A stretch of DNA of 64,000 nucleotides, from positions 12,216,501-12,280,500 of the forward strand of contig NC_072798.1 in NCBI RefSeq assembly GCF_028583425.1, given 5' to 3'. The stretch comes from Eublepharis macularius. Taxonomy: Eukaryota; Chordata; Lepidosauria; Squamata; Eublepharidae. Below, piece by piece: positions 43,198 to 54,777 of the stretch. Every line of letters begins with the position of its first letter. The stretch's first letter is position 1. The position numbers and the translations under genes were made by a program. Under the pieces are notes generated by a model, which saw only the letters and a list, made by a program, of their open reading frames with translations, did no database searches and was not told the origin of the DNA.

Positions 43198-43403
43198 CCC
43201 TGTTGCCAACTTCCAGGTGCTGGCTGGAGAGCTCCCGGAATCCAGGACACAAAGATCAGTTCCCCTGGAGAAAATGGCTGCTTTGGAGGGTTGGTTTTAT
43301 GGCATTATACCCCGCTGAGGCCCCTCTCTTCCAGCAACCCCACCGTCTCCAGGCTGTGCCCCCAAATCTCCAGGAATTTCCCAACGTGGAGCTGGCAACC
43401 CTA
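43198..43403. mobile_element. hAT element, family A
   Basis: The family A body (GAGAAAATGGCTGCTTTGG) lies between a degraded left end and GGCAACCCTA. It is flanked by a perfect 8-bp duplication TGCTGCAA (43190-43197 and 43404-43411). It sits about 160 bp beyond the CpG island. Confidence 0.88.
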
Positions 43404-43504
43404 TGCTGCAACCTGTTATCCTTTACTGGAGAATAAGACCATTGGATGCAATGCAAATTATATTTTTAGGAGGGGTACATCAGATCCTGTTGAGAAGGAA
43501 GGCA

Positions 43505-43690
43505 GCGTGGTATAGCCCAAGCTTAGATCTCGGAAGCTAAGCAGGATTGGTGCTTGGATGGGCAACCACCAAGGAAGACTCTGCAGAAGAAGGCCATGGA
43601 AAACCACCTCTGCTTCTCATTTGCCTTGAAAGCCCCTGCTGGGGTTGCCATCAGTCAGTGGTGACTTGATGGCACTTTGCACACACACAC
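43505..43690 (+). repeat. 5S-derived SINE
   Basis: AGATCTCGGAAGCTAAGC, GGATTGGTGCTTGGATGGG, AAGGCCATGGAAAACC and TGCCATCAGTCAGTGG, ending in an (AC)n run at 43680-43690. Confidence 0.8.
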
Positions 43691-43731
43691 ATCAAATCCA
43701 GTCCTATGCCCAGATGCATGACCTGACCAAA

Positions 43732-43918
43732 GGGTTGCCAGATCCACATGAGGAAATTCCTGGAGATTTGGGGGGGTGAAGCCTGGGAGGGTGGGACCCG
43801 GGGAGGAGAGAGTAGAGTGCCATAGAATTCACTTCCCCCAACAGCCATTTTCTTCAGTGCCTGAAGATCAGTTCTAATTCTGGGAGATATCCAGCCACCA
43901 CCTGGAGGTTAGCAACCT
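43732..43918. mobile_element. hAT element, family A, diverged
   Basis: AAGGGTTGCCAGATCC, GGAAATTCCTGGAGATTTGG and CCACCTGGAGGTTAGCAACC follow the family A layout, but the termini have drifted and no duplication is clear. Confidence 0.75.
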
Positions 43919-43957
43919 CCCCCAACCCTGATGGCACATTCTGGATCGTTCAAAACC

Positions 43958-43958
<1 letters not shown>

Positions 43959-44020
<62 letters not shown>
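43959..44020. repeat. Compound (TG)n(AG)n microsatellite
   Basis: About 16 TG units run directly into about 15 AG units with one interruption. Confidence 0.97.
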
Positions 44021-44809
44021 GGCTACCTGTAACTACATCTTAAATCCAGTTACTGGGAAGCAAGAGCCACTGAAATTAATGTATTTAGGATCACACTGTG
44101 AATGATCTATGTGAACACAATGATATATATGTATAACACAAGACAGGCTTTTTTCATCTTGGCAACTGGATTATGGAAAGCCCTCCTCTCATCTAACCAC
44201 CTAGTACTGAGTTTGTTAAGCATTTAGTGCCTGGTGAAGACTTATTTACTTACCCAGGCATTTGGGGGCTGTAATGTAGCTAATGCGAAGAAGTGGTTAG
44301 AGCAATCAGATTAGGACCTGTTGGGAGTTAGCAAGTGTTTATGTTCAGTCATGAAAGAGTTCAACTGTTTGTGTTAGTTAATAAACCTATTTGCATGTAA
44401 GCACTTAGGCTTCGAGTGAGGATTCCTGCCATAGAAAGGGGAGTCTCTATTCTTAATGAAGTAGGATTCTCTATTGGGCAACCAGTTTATTGGGGGGGGG
44501 CAATTAAGTGGAAAGATATACTGAAGTTTTATTGCTCTTTGTTCAGACAGTCTTCACTCTCTAGTCTACTTTTTAATATCTAGGATGTAACAGTCTAAGC
44601 CTAAATCTTCAGTCAGTATCTAGTATAGAAGCCAGCAAAGATGTAGCCTAGTTAGCTGTTTCTTATTTTATTTCAGTGTAACCTTTTCTCCTTTTATGTA
44701 GTGAACTATTTTTTAGAGCTAAACACTGGAGTGTGTGTGTTCTCATTATATCCAATGTGCACCTCTGCTAAACTGTGCTAATTTAAGTCTTAAGAATATA
44801 TCCCTACAG

Positions 44810-44985
44810 GATCTGTGAATCCCGAGTTCCTCCACTCTGCCATGGAAGCTCGCTGGGTGATCTTGGTCTAGCCTGACCTACCTCGCAGAGTAGTTGTGAG
44901 AATAAAATGGAGGCAGGAACACCATCTACACCCCCTTGAGCTCCATGATGGGAGGGGGAGATAAAAATGTGACCAGCTGTCTTTG
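44810..44985 (+). repeat. tRNA SINE, head lost
   Basis: CCACTCTGCCATGGAAGC, TCGCTGGGTGATCTTGG and GACCTACCTCGCAGAG are the body of a Sauria-like SINE. Confidence 0.65.
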
Positions 44986-45194
44986 CTTGATATGAATAAA
45001 TTAATATTTTTTAATGTTTATTGAGGTTTATATTGGACACGGAGCCTTGTGCTTCGCCATCCACTTAGATAGCCTGCATTGGACAAGGAGTGCAGAAAAT
45101 AAACATTTAAAATATATAAATGCAATCAGTCAATGAATCAGTGAATACTATATTGCTTCCACTTTAGAATGTTCAAAACCCTTTGCATGGATTT

Positions 45195-45330
45195 GCCATA
45201 AAAGCTAAAGGAGATCCAGGTTCAAATCCTCATTCAACTATGAATCTTCCTGGGTGAGGCCCAGTTGTTATCTTACAGCCTAGGCTACCTCACAGGGTTG
45301 CTGTGAACACCAACTGATAGGCTGTGTGCC
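45195..45330 (+). repeat. tRNA SINE fragment
   Basis: GGTTCAAATCCTCATTC (B box and downstream) and GGCTACCTCACAGGGTTGC remain. Confidence 0.6.
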
Positions 45331-45414
45331 TCAAAACTGTGTGAGAGTTTGGTATAGTGGTATTGTGGTTCAACTAAGATCTTGGAGAACCAGGTTTGAG
45401 TCCCCCCTTTGGTG

Positions 45415-45600
45415 AAGAGACAGGAGAAAAATAATCTTTAATAATTGTACAACCCCTACACGTTTCATGTGCAGCTTCGTCAGGGGGAATCTACCAAATA
45501 ATACAAAATATAAAAATGTTTAATACATCATCTCAAAAGTTAATAAAACATATTAATAAAACACAGGACAATGTCACGGAGTATGTACAGAGTGCAATTC
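45415..45600 (-). mobile_element. Retroelement fragment with a hammerhead-like block
   Basis: On minus, 45483-45462 reads CTGACGA, AGCTGCACAT, GAAAC, followed by GTGTAGGGGTTGTAC. It belongs to the widespread 'CCTGACGAAGC...GAAACGTG' vertebrate repeat type. Stem II is not well paired in this copy, so it is probably inactive. The limits are approximate. Confidence 0.5.
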
Positions 45601-45724
45601 ATAATAAGTTCTTAATATCTAAACAACTGAGCCAGTATTAACATACACTACATGTCTCATAATCACAATCACCATTTGTCTCTTCATCATCGTTTTGCCT
45701 TGGTGCTGCCCCCCTTCTTCTTCA

Positions 45725-46052
45725 TTGAATACCCACTCTGCCATGGAAGCTCGCTGGGTGATTTTGGACAAGTCACAGACTCTAACTGTAACATATCTCA
45801 CAGACTTGTTGTGAGAAGAGTTTGGCATAGTGGTTAAGAGCAGCAGAACTGTAATCTGGAGAGCCAGGTTTGATTCCCCACTCCTCCGCTTGAAGCCAGC
45901 TGGGTGACCTTGGGTCAGTCACAGCTTCTCAGAGCTCTCTCCGCCCCCGCCCCCACCTCACAAGGTGTTTTGTTGTGAGGAAAATAATAACACACTTTGT
46001 AAACTGCTCCTGAAGGGTGGTATATAAATCGAACGTTGTTGTTGTTGTTGTT
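45725..46052 (+). repeat. Two adjacent tRNA SINEs
   Basis: A body fragment (CCACTCTGCCATGGAAGCTC, 45728-45815) is followed by a near full-length Sauria-like copy from 45818, with head GAGTTTGGCATAGTGG, B box GGTTTGATTCCCC and a (GTT)n tail at 46036-46052. Confidence 0.8.
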
Positions 46053-47378
46053 AGACGGAGGAGAATTACATAAGCCACTTTCAGTCCCCGTTGGGGAGAA
46101 AAGTGGAGCATAAATGAAGTAAAGAAAAAAATAAAACAGAAAAAAACAACACACATATACATCCCCGACCTGAGCGCCTTCAAAGAAGGGTGAGATAAAA
46201 AAATGTGATCCTCTCCAGTTAACTTTACAACAATGCTAAAAGGTAGGCCCATGTTATCCCTATTCTATCCAAGAGGGGCCATAGCATAGTGACTGGCTTT
46301 ACAGCCACAAGTGATTTCATGCCTCAGGCCCAGTCTGAATCGGGATCTTTCTGGATCACAGCTCCTCCCTAGACATCGCAATCCTTAGCCACTTGGAGAC
46401 ACCAGTTTTCATCCTGCCTTGTTATTTTCTACCTGGGTGTTTCACTAGTTCCGGTTAAGATATGAAGAGGTGAGATTTATCTGTCCTGACTGAGAAGTTC
46501 TACAGCTAGAGAAAGTTCCATAATATTGTGACCTTTGTTTGTCCCCACCTTTGGGACAATCAGCGCCTTGGTTGTTGTTCCACAAAATGGCACATTTCTT
46601 CCTCCTCGGTTCTGATTGCACCTCTAGGGTCAGACTCTTTGTCTGGCTGCCTTTCATCAATGCAATTCGGGACTCCTTGGAGGACGATGCCAGCAGACCC
46701 CTTTGCTCCACCATTACAATTAACTTGTCCGGTTTAAGGCTGGCTTCCTAATTGTTCACATCCTTGTCCCTCCATTCAATTGTCCTCTTGGCGGCTCCAT
46801 CGACTGCTTTTGTTCTTGTTAGCTCCCGTCTTGCGGATCAGATTTGAATGCACACTGTCAGGTAGCCTTTCCGCGACTTGGGTTGATAAAAGGAACTATT
46901 TTTGTCAATACACATGTTCTCCATCTCCTGCCCCACTTTCCAATTATCTCTTTTCTCCTTCTACAATCTCTCCATTAACTCCCTCCTGCCTGCGTTTCCT
47001 GTGCCTTCCCCTCTCTCCCTGCTCTGTAGCATCTTTTGTTTCTTTGCCCTTGCCACATTGCTATTCAAGCGAAATTCTACAGCGCAAGTGAAAGTTAAAG
47101 TGGAATTGGGGCAGACATGCAAAACAGGGAACGGCGTGGTTTCGTGCTGGAACAGGTAGCTGAAGCAAAGGAGCGGAAGAATTATATCTCATTGTTTTAT
47201 CTGATCCTATGGTTAGGTATCCAAGGAGGCAGTAAATTGTCAATTAACAACAACAACAACAACAATATAACATTACAGTTTTATCACCATGGGGAGCACC
47301 ATATAGAATTTTCTGTCTCCTGTCACTGCTACATTATTTTCTACTGTTGTGATACTCTTTTTTCTGCACTGCATCTGT
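46053..47378. other. Intergenic sequence, no gene recognised
   Basis: This lies between the two divergent promoters. No exon or repeat family is recognised, apart from an (AAC)n run at 47248-47265. Confidence 0.4.
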
Positions 47379-47391
47379 ACCGTAAAAAAAA

Positions 47392-47685
47392 GGTAAAGGT
47401 AGTCCCCTGTGCAAGCACCGAGTCATTACTGACTCATAGGGGGACGTCGCATCAGGACGTTTTCTTGGCAGACTTTTTGTTATAGGGCGGTTTGCCATTG
47501 CCTTCCCCAGTCATCTACTCTTTACCCCCAGGAAACTGGGTACTCATTTTACTGACCAGAAGGATGGAAGGCTGAGTCAACCTTGAGCCGGTTATTTGGA
47601 CTGGGCTTCCGCCAGGACCGAACTCAGGTCGTGAGCAGAGCTTGGGCTGCAGTACTGCAGCTTACCACTCTGCGCCACGGGGCTC
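47392..47685 (-). repeat. tRNA SINE, GAGCCCCGTGG-head family, intact
   Basis: Full length, with minus-strand head GAGCCCCGTGGCGCAGAG, B box GAGTTCGGTCC and the tail CTTTACCTTTTTTTTAC. It is flanked by a perfect 13-bp duplication CTGCATCTGTACC (47379-47391 and 47686-47698). It is the reference copy for the family in this window. Confidence 0.95.
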
Positions 47686-47798
47686 CTGCATCTGTACCAT
47701 ATCATTTCTAACACATTATGGTTTTTTAGAGTTCGATAATCGTAGTCCTAGTGCATTGCTTATATCAATTTACATTGTGCAATCTGCTTTAGTCCTGA

Positions 47799-48026
47799 GA
47801 CTGACCTAGATAGCCCAGGCAAGCCCAGTCCCTTCGTATTGCGGAAGCTAAGCAAGTTCGACTCTGTTTAGTACTTGGACGGGAGACCGCCAAGAAGGTC
47901 CAGGATCTCTGCACAGAGGCAGGCAACGGCAAACGACTTCTATTCATTGCTTGTCTTGAAAACCCTGTGGGATCAGCATTCGCTGGCTGCAACTTGACAG
48001 CATTTTACACACACACACACACACAC
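47799..48026 (+). repeat. 5S-derived SINE with (AC)n tail
   Basis: CCTAGATAGCCCAGGCAAGC, TGCGGAAGCTAAGCAAG, TACTTGGACGGGAGACCGCC and AAGGCAACGGCAAACG-like spacer. It ends CAACTTGACAGCATTTTAC and (AC)n. Confidence 0.85.
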
Positions 48027-48897
48027 TCAATCTGTTTTGAGTCTCAGTGATTAAGGTGGACTATAAATAGAATAAATATTGATACCAAAATGCCTTGGAC
48101 AATCTCTGTCTGTCTGGGGAAGTGGAAAGGGATTGTTTATTTCTTGAATTGATTTCTATCCCACCTTTCAGTCCATAAGTGTCTCCAAGGCAACATGCAT
48201 AAAATGATAAACAGTAACTCCTTTAGGGATGTTTCCATATCCTCTAACATAGCAATGTCCAAACTCCAGTTCTCACTAAACTCTTCTATCTTGTACAGGA
48301 GTGTGCAACTCATGCATTTACCTGGGCCAGAATCAACCACAAGGGGAACTCAGCAGGCCATATTGTGAAACGATGACATCACCAGGCTCCGCCCCATGAC
48401 CTCATCAGGCCTATTCAGGGTTCGGGACACTGACGACTGAGCAACACTTACAGCCATACCAGAGGAAATTAAGATCTCCATTTTATTCTGCAGATAAATT
48501 GCAGATTGCAGGCTAATGCTGCCTCAAATTGCCTTGGGGTTGTGCAGGGAAGAGAGAGGGAGGGGTTCACTCTTCATGCTCAGTTTCACTATTAGAAGCT
48601 GGGCTCTCTGCTTTGCTGTTAACATTTTAAAGGAAAAATATGATGGTGCCTCTTGCAAGCTTGCCTAAGCATTGCAGCTCATCTGTTGAGGTGCTGCTCT
48701 GTTGGCACCCAGCTACGATGGCACTACTAGCATGGCTGATGTTGAGAGCTGCAGCTAATCAGGGGCATGGAGTCTAACAATGCTTCCTCAGTCACCACAT
48801 TGTTGGGGGGCTGCACATGGCCCCTCAGCCAAATGGTGAGCAGCCCTGGTCTAGTAAATGGTTATGTTGCCCTTTCACTGAGGAGCTCCGTGTGACA

Positions 48898-49048
48898 TCG
48901 ATGGGATTCCCTCCTTTTATTCTCACAACTCTGTGAGGTAGGTTAGGCATAAGGCGAGTGACTGGCCTGCAGTCACACACTACCCTTTGTGGGAGAATGG
49001 AAGCTTTAATGCAGCTCTCCTAGCACTCTGACACTAATCACTACACCA
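48898..49048 (-). repeat. tRNA SINE fragment
   Basis: Minus-strand GGTGTAGTGATTAGTGTC head, CTAGGAGAGCTGC, and GCCTAACCTACCTCACAG are visible. Confidence 0.65.
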
Positions 49049-49049
49049 G

Positions 49050-49710
49050 GGGTGCCCAACCTTTTTGAGCCTGTGGGCAAGTTTGGAAGTCTAACGCAGC
49101 CTGGTGGGCACGACCACAAAATGGCTGCCATATAGGGTTGCCAGTCCCCTGCTCCCAGCCTCCACCGCCCGCCCCCGCTTACTTGGCCAGCGGAGGAGGC
49201 ACGGGCCTCCCAGAGGTGTGCTCCCGGGTGGTGCAGCGCATCCCTGCAGGCCCGATCTGGCTGGAATCAGCATGAAACGGGCTGCTGTGGAGCATGGGAG
49301 CAATCCCGCACGTTGCAGCAGCCCATTCCAAGCCGTTCCTGGCTGATTTGAGCCCAATCCAGGCTGATTTGGGATGGAATTGGCCCAGATCAGGCTGCTG
49401 CGGAGCATGCTCAACAGCAGCCCATTCCAAGCCAATTCGGGCATGATCCCCCATGGAGTGTGGGACTGCTCCCAGTGCAGCTGCAGCCTGAGCAATGACA
49501 TCACTTCCCGGAAGCGACATCATTGCATGGGCCTGGGAGCATGCACATGCTTTGTGCGCACGCAAGGAAAAGAAGATAAGGTAGGTGCCAAGTTCCCTAC
49601 TGGGACGACAGGGGAATCTAGCAACCCAACTGCCATAGGAGGCAGAGCCAACTACAAAATGGCTACATCAGGAGGCAGAGCCAACCCAACACATGATAAA
49701 GGATGGCACC
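49050..49710. mobile_element. Charlie-like hAT remnant split by another hAT
   Basis: GGGGTGCCCAACCTTTTTGAG..CTGTGGGC at the left and GGAGGCAGAGCCAAC..AAAATGGCTAC at the right belong to a Charlie-type element, separated by the intact insertion at 49133-49629. Confidence 0.6.
49133..49629. mobile_element. hAT element related to family A, GC-rich (~497 bp)
   Basis: Left end TAGGGTTGCCAGTCCCC, right end CTAGCAACCCAA, with a perfect 8-bp duplication CTGCCATA (49125-49132 and 49630-49637). The interior is unlike the 215-bp copies and carries repeated GCAGCCCATTCCAAGCC blocks, so it is a separate subfamily using the same ends. Confidence 0.88.
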
Positions 49711-49844
49711 ACGGATGAAGAGCCTACCCATCCAAAAGAATGGATTAAGAACCTAGGAAGGTTAAATGAATCCAAATTAAAGGGCCTAGTATTAAAATTG
49801 CTAAATAGTGGGCATTATATCAATATACGAAAACGCATGTACTT

Positions 49845-50140
49845 ATTTATTTATTTACTTATAGTCCACCTTCTCATTGAGACTCAAGGTGGATTACACA
49901 GTGTGAGATTAGTACAGTCAATATCAGGAACATTTCCATAAACAATGCCATAGGGTAAATAGACACAAGTTCACAAAGACATTAGCAGGAATCCAATACA
50001 ACACAGCGGTGAAGTCTCTGGTTCCTAACTCATTAGTGGATCATATGACATCCCCTCCCTACAATACAGCCCTTCTATCTCAGTAAAAAAGCCTTTTTGC
50101 ACAATTCGGTTTTGCATCATTTGCAGAAAGCCAGGAGAGT
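49845..50140 (-). mobile_element. LINE-like repeat (same family as 23976-24545)
   Basis: TTCTCATTGAGACTCAAGG, TGGATTACACAGTGTGAG and ACATTTCCATAAACAATGCC match the earlier copy in order. Confidence 0.65.
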
Positions 50141-50194
50141 TTAAAAACAATTACAGGCCCAAATACAGCCTCAATTCAAATTAAAACCATACAG

Positions 50195-50300
50195 AAATCT
50201 CAAATAAAGGCTGTACGTGACCCCGACCAAACATGTTTCGGCCTTCTGGCCTTCTTCAGTGGTCAAGCATAGTTATGACATATTAACTCCAGACGATGCA
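50195..50300 (-). mobile_element. Retroelement fragment with a hammerhead-like core
   Basis: On minus, 50259-50235 reads CTGAAGA, AGGCC-AGAA-GGCC, GAAAC, then ATGTTTGGTCGGGG. The core and stem II are intact. The upstream strand that would complete the fold was not located. Confidence 0.6.
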
Positions 50301-50510
50301 ATAATATTACAATAGTTAGTCAATACAGGACCAAGTTCGAATTGTGTTATAAAGGTTTAAAAAAAAACAACAACCCTCAGTGATTTCAGTTGCGACCACT
50401 TTCTGCCCTAATCAGGTACTCTGATTAGGCCCTGAGCGATAATTCTTCAGAGCCTAGCCTACCCTCAGTCCCTGTTAAGAGAAAACATGTTTAATTAAAA
50501 TTGTTGTAAC

Positions 50511-50721
50511 CAGGGCTTTTTTTCTGGGAAGAGGTGGTGGAACTCAGTGGGTTGCCCTAGAAGAAAATGGTCACATGGCTGGTGGCCCCGCCCCTGATCT
50601 CCAGACAGAGGGGAGTTGAGATGGCCCTCTGCAGATCAGGGGGCGGGGCCACCAGCCATGTGACCATTTTCAAGAGATTCCAGAACTCCGTTCCACCGCG
50701 TTCCAGCTAAAAAAAGCCCTG
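50511..50721. mobile_element. Foldback hAT element, family B, copy 2
   Basis: CAGGGCTTTTTTTC to AAAAAAAGCCCTG, perfect 8-bp duplication GTTGTAAC (50503-50510 and 50722-50729). At 211 bp it is the shortest copy. Confidence 0.96.
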
Positions 50722-50804
50722 GTTGTAACACTCTCCCGTCAGGGGTATTGTCGATACCCTGTGTGCCCATAAACCAGCATGGCATGAACAGACTATGAGG
50801 GTGC

Positions 50805-50985
50805 ATGCCAGTGGCTGCAGTTTCAGACTAGGACCCAGGAGATGGGGGTTCAGATCTCCACTCGGTCATGATGCTGGCCAGGGTGACCATGAGCCATCAC
50901 TCTCTCTCAACCTAACCTACCTCGCAGGGTTGTTCTGAAGATAAAATGAAGGAGGGGGAAACAATACATAGCGTCGTGTAAGGAA
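50805..50985 (+). repeat. tRNA SINE
   Basis: AGACTAGGACCCAGGAGATG, GGGTTCAGATCTCC (B box region), CCTAACCTACCTCGCAGGG. Confidence 0.7.
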
Positions 50986-51055
50986 GGAATGGAGGGATGC
51001 AAACGGATAGCTAGGAGTTGCATTCTTATGATACAGAAGGAAGGGTTATTGCAGG

Positions 51056-51380
51056 CAGGGCTTTTTTTCTGGGAAAAGAGGTGGTGGAACTCAGTGATGG
51101 AACTCAGGACTGCACAACGACATCACTTTGGGTCAGCTGGAACAAGGGGGGAGTTTTTTAAAGTTTAAATTGCCCTTGGCGAAAATGGTCACATGGCCAG
51201 TGGCCCCATCCCCTGACCTCCAGCCAGAGGGGAGTTTAGATTGCCCCTTGCGCAGCTGCGTGGAGGGCAATCTAAACTCCCCCTGTCTGGAGATCAGGGG
51301 GCGGGGCCACCGGCCATGTGACCATTTTCAAGAGGTGCCGGAACTCTGTTCCACCACGTTCCTGCTGAAAAAAAGCCCTG
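51056..51380. mobile_element. Foldback hAT element, family B, copy 3
   Basis: Same termini with a perfect 8-bp duplication ATTGCAGG (51048-51055 and 51381-51388). At 325 bp it includes an inner segment absent from copy 2 (GACATCACTTTGGGTCAGC, also in copy 4). Confidence 0.96.
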
Positions 51381-52115
51381 ATTGCAGGTATCAACAGAGA
51401 CTGTTTAAATACAGTTTTAGACAAGGGAAATAAAACATCTGAGGTTAAATGGAGAACAATTATATGTTGAGAAAAGCTTGTTTCCTTTGGCTATGGATGA
51501 AACCCTGCTTCCTTATCATCCGTACTCAAACCAACACAACAGAAACTTCTCTGGAGATGCAGATATCTGTCTCCTATTGCATGTGGGAGCAGAACCAGTA
51601 TAACAGAGAGCAGAATGCAACCCTGGGGCCAGAACCTTTTCCACGCTCGGATGCGGTTACTCTCTTACGCAATGTAAACATTTAAAAAAAAAACTTTTCA
51701 GGGAGCCAGTTTCATGTTTACTATGTTGAGACAGGCTTGCATTTGTGGCCCAAGTCCTTGTAGATGACAAAGTTCCTGGACTGCACTGGCGACAGGAGGG
51801 GGAGGTTACGTGATGGAATGGTCCACTGTAGAACGAAAGTCCTTGCTCAGAGAAAGTGTGATGCTATGGAGAAGGCCTCCTTGACGTGCTAGTTTTCTAT
51901 GTGAGCGGAATTTTTCCCCCAGTGGTGGAGAGTTCCGTCATGCACTGCCGCCCCCTGCAGTCTAAACAACACAAGACAGCCCAGAAATAGATTGACCTCA
52001 TCAGTGATCTGCCAGTGTAATCCTATGCATGTTTATTGGAAAGTAAGTCAGGCTGAGTACAATGGGACTTGAAGGTACACAGGATTGTGTCCTGTGACTC
52101 AGCTTGGCAAACTAG
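51381..52115. other. Intergenic sequence, no gene recognised
   Basis: No exon recognised. A short reptile-repeat motif (AATCCTATGCATG, 52019) is present. Confidence 0.4.
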
Positions 52116-52123
52116 GTTCAAGG

Positions 52124-52495
52124 CAGGGGTCATTTCGTAGAAAAAGAGCTGGAGGAACTCATTAGCACACCTCATTAGCATATGCCATGCCCCTTGACAT
52201 CACCAGAAGTGTGTCATTAGCATAACTGGTTTGCATATGCCACACCCCCTGACTTCACCTATCCTGGCTGTTTTGGACCCAATCCTGGCCATTCAGGGCT
52301 GAAAAGGGGCCCAAAATGGTCAGGATTGGTCCGCTGCTGAGTGGGAGAGTGATCCACCACCCGTCAGAGGCCCGATCTGGGCCGTTTTGGCCCCAAATGG
52401 CTGAGAGTCAAGTGGGTGGGGCCACCTGACATGTGACCTCTTTGGGGAACTGCCAGAACTGCAGTCCTGTGCAATCTCCCTCAAAATGGGCCCTG
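52124..52495. mobile_element. Non-autonomous hAT element, family C
   Basis: CAGGGGTCATTTCG and CAAAATGGGCCCTG are imperfect terminal inverted repeats flanked by 8-bp duplications GTTCAAGG (52116-52123) and GTACAAGG (52496-52503), one mismatch. The interior has two TTAGCATA..GCATATGCCA blocks. No coding capacity. Confidence 0.82.
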
Positions 52496-52602
52496 GTACA
52501 AGGCAATGTAGAAATGAATGGGAGAGATCAAAGGTTTTTGGGGTGTGGTTGCCTACAACCTAAAAGAAAAAAGGTCCTGTCCCCTTAATAGAGGCTTAAT
52601 AC

Positions 52603-52820
52603 GGTAGCACAGTGGTTAAGCAGTTGGACAGCGAGTCAGACCTCTGCTGGTTCGAATCCCACTCCTGCCATAACCTCAGCACGTGGCCTTGGGTCAGCCA
52701 CTCCTCTCAGCCCCAGCTGCATTGTGGGGGTAATAACACCGACTTTGTTCACTGCTCTGAGTGGGGCACTCATCTGCACAAAAGGGCAGTATATAAACAC
52801 AGTTATTATTTTTATTAATG
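52603..52820 (+). repeat. tRNA SINE
   Basis: GGTAGCACAGTGGTTAAGC head, B box GGTTCGAATCCC, GGGCAGTATATAAACACAG end. It is nearly full length. Confidence 0.87.
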
Positions 52821-53067
52821 TGTGGAAGTGGGCAGTTGAAACTTCTAATGGTATGGAGGTAAATAATATTACCCTGTAAACAGCATCCCAGGAAGCCACC
52901 GTTAATGAGACAGGATATTTTTTTTCTTCAAGTTGTTGCCAACTCTAGTTTTTGGGGTTACTATTCTTTTAAAAAAAATAAAGGAGTCTTGTGGTATCTT
53001 AAAGACTACCAAAATGTGACTCAGCGGATGCTTTTGTGGACAATAGCCCATTTTATCACATACAGTC

Positions 53068-53268
53068 TAGTGACCATCAAGTCATAGCTGACCTATGGCG
53101 ACCCCTGGTGGGGTTTTCAAGGCAAGAGAAGAAGGGAGGGGGTTTACCATTGCCTGATTCTGCATGCTGCCCCTGGTCTTCATTGGTGGTCTCCCATCCA
53201 ATTACTAACCAAGACTGACCCTGCTTAGCTTCAGAGAGCAGACAGGATCGGGCTTTCCTGGGCTAGCC
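53068..53268 (-). repeat. 5S-derived SINE
   Basis: Minus-strand TAGCCCAGGAAAGCCCGATC, TTGGATGGGAGACCACC, then GGGTCGCCATAGGTCAGC and ATGACTTGATGG. Confidence 0.87.
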
Positions 53269-53339
53269 TCTTTTTTAAACTGACACTGATTCTGCAACTT
53301 AACACGAAGGAATTGTCCAAGTGAAGATTATTCTGTCAT

Positions 53340-53560
53340 GGAACATACACACACATGAAGCTGCTTTATACTGAATCATACCAGTGGCCCACCCAGGTTT
53401 ACTGAGATTGGACACAGCTCTCCAGGGTATCCAGGGCTTTCACATCATCAATAATCTGAACGATCCTTTTAATTGGAGGTGCTGGGGATTGAGCCTGGGA
53501 CCTTCTGCGTGCCAAACGGAGGTTCTTCCACTGAGCCACAGCACTCCCCTTAAGCCCATA
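53340..53560 (-). repeat. tRNA-derived SINE (family of 24-470)
   Basis: Minus-strand TGTGGCTCAGTGGAAGAAC (A box), GGTCCCAGGCTCAATCCCC (B box) and the end CAGCTTCATGTGTGTG. An uninterrupted version of the element at the left edge of the window. Confidence 0.85.
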
Positions 53561-53829
53561 GAAATTGATAGGCTGAACTTCACCTGTTAGATTTCCACAT
53601 GCCAAGATGCTGTTAAAGGTACAGGAGAACGGCCAGTGAAGTGAGGTGGGTTCAGGGTTTACCAGTGGGGGCTCATATTCTTTCAAAGACAGCGGTGAGG
53701 TTTACTTTGTCTACCATTGTTAATGGTCCTTTGCAAAGCAATATATAAGCATCAAAGTCATCTCTGTGCCCTGAGAACTTACTATACATTTCAAGGGGAG
53801 GGGATGAATGAAAGGGAGGGCGAGGGGGA

Positions 53830-53990
53830 AGATTCCGGTCCAGTAGCATCTTAAAGACCAACTAGATTTCCAGGGTATGATACCCTGGAAATCTAGTTGG
53901 TCTTTAAGGGGCTACTCAACCTGAATCTTGCTCTTCTACTACAGACCACCACAGCCACCCACCTGAAACTACAGAAGATCCCAAGTCACA
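53830..53990 (-). mobile_element. Foldback retroelement fragment with near-perfect hairpin
   Basis: Arms 53842-53878 and 53880-53916 are complementary with two mismatches around one base. Downstream, GTAGTTTCAGGTGGGTGGC (minus) is the family terminus. The core block is missing, so this copy lost its centre. Confidence 0.75.
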
Positions 53991-54649
53991 TCTTTTAGAA
54001 AGTACTACACCAGCCCAATAAATGCCAACAGATAAATTCATCCTATACCGGAAACCACCATGCATTTGGAGAAATAAGTACTGCCCATCTTTCGTATCAA
54101 GGTACTCTAGATAGAAAAACTGGGAAGTTTTTAGAAGGTTTTGCAGCAGAACGATTATTCCCCCCCCCCATCTTTGCACATAAATGTTCTCAGAGGACAC
54201 ATAAACTTCCATTGCCTATTGAAGTTTCCTTTGAGTGCAAACAGGAACAGCGAAGCTGCCTGATAGGAAGACTCTCTCTCTCCAGCACTGAACAGCTGTG
54301 TTGGATCTCTTTCTCCACCTTTCCTGAGCACAGTGCCAGCAGCCTGGGTAATAGCTGGCTGCAACCGAAAAAGCAATTCTCAAAGCCATTTGTCCAGTGT
54401 GTTTGAGATGGGGGGGGGAGGCGGGTAGAATTGCACCCCTGAGGTGCAGGGTGGGATTCTTTGGTTTGCTATAACAGAGGAGAGAGGTTGGAATCTTCCA
54501 CCCTTTCCCACCTCGTGTGGCTCAGAAATGAATCGCCTTCGCTTCCAATGCAAATTGTAGTTGGTACTTCTCTGACCTCCAAATCAGAATTCCAAAACAG
54601 GATTAAATTCAGGACTTGGATTCTGCCAAAAATGGACCCCGTCTTGGGA

Positions 54650-54777
54650 CAGTTATTATCTGTTTGTTGATTTTATGATGAACTGTTGTTTCATGAATTG
54701 TTTTAATATTTGTATTATATAACTGCTGTACCTTGCCCTGAGCCTGCTTGCGGGAAGGGCGGGTTAGAAATGTAATT

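Noticed and set aside
47392..47685. tRNA gene on the minus strand
   Set aside because: A and B boxes are present but no cloverleaf or anticodon arm is maintained, and the copy is a SINE with a 13-bp duplication.
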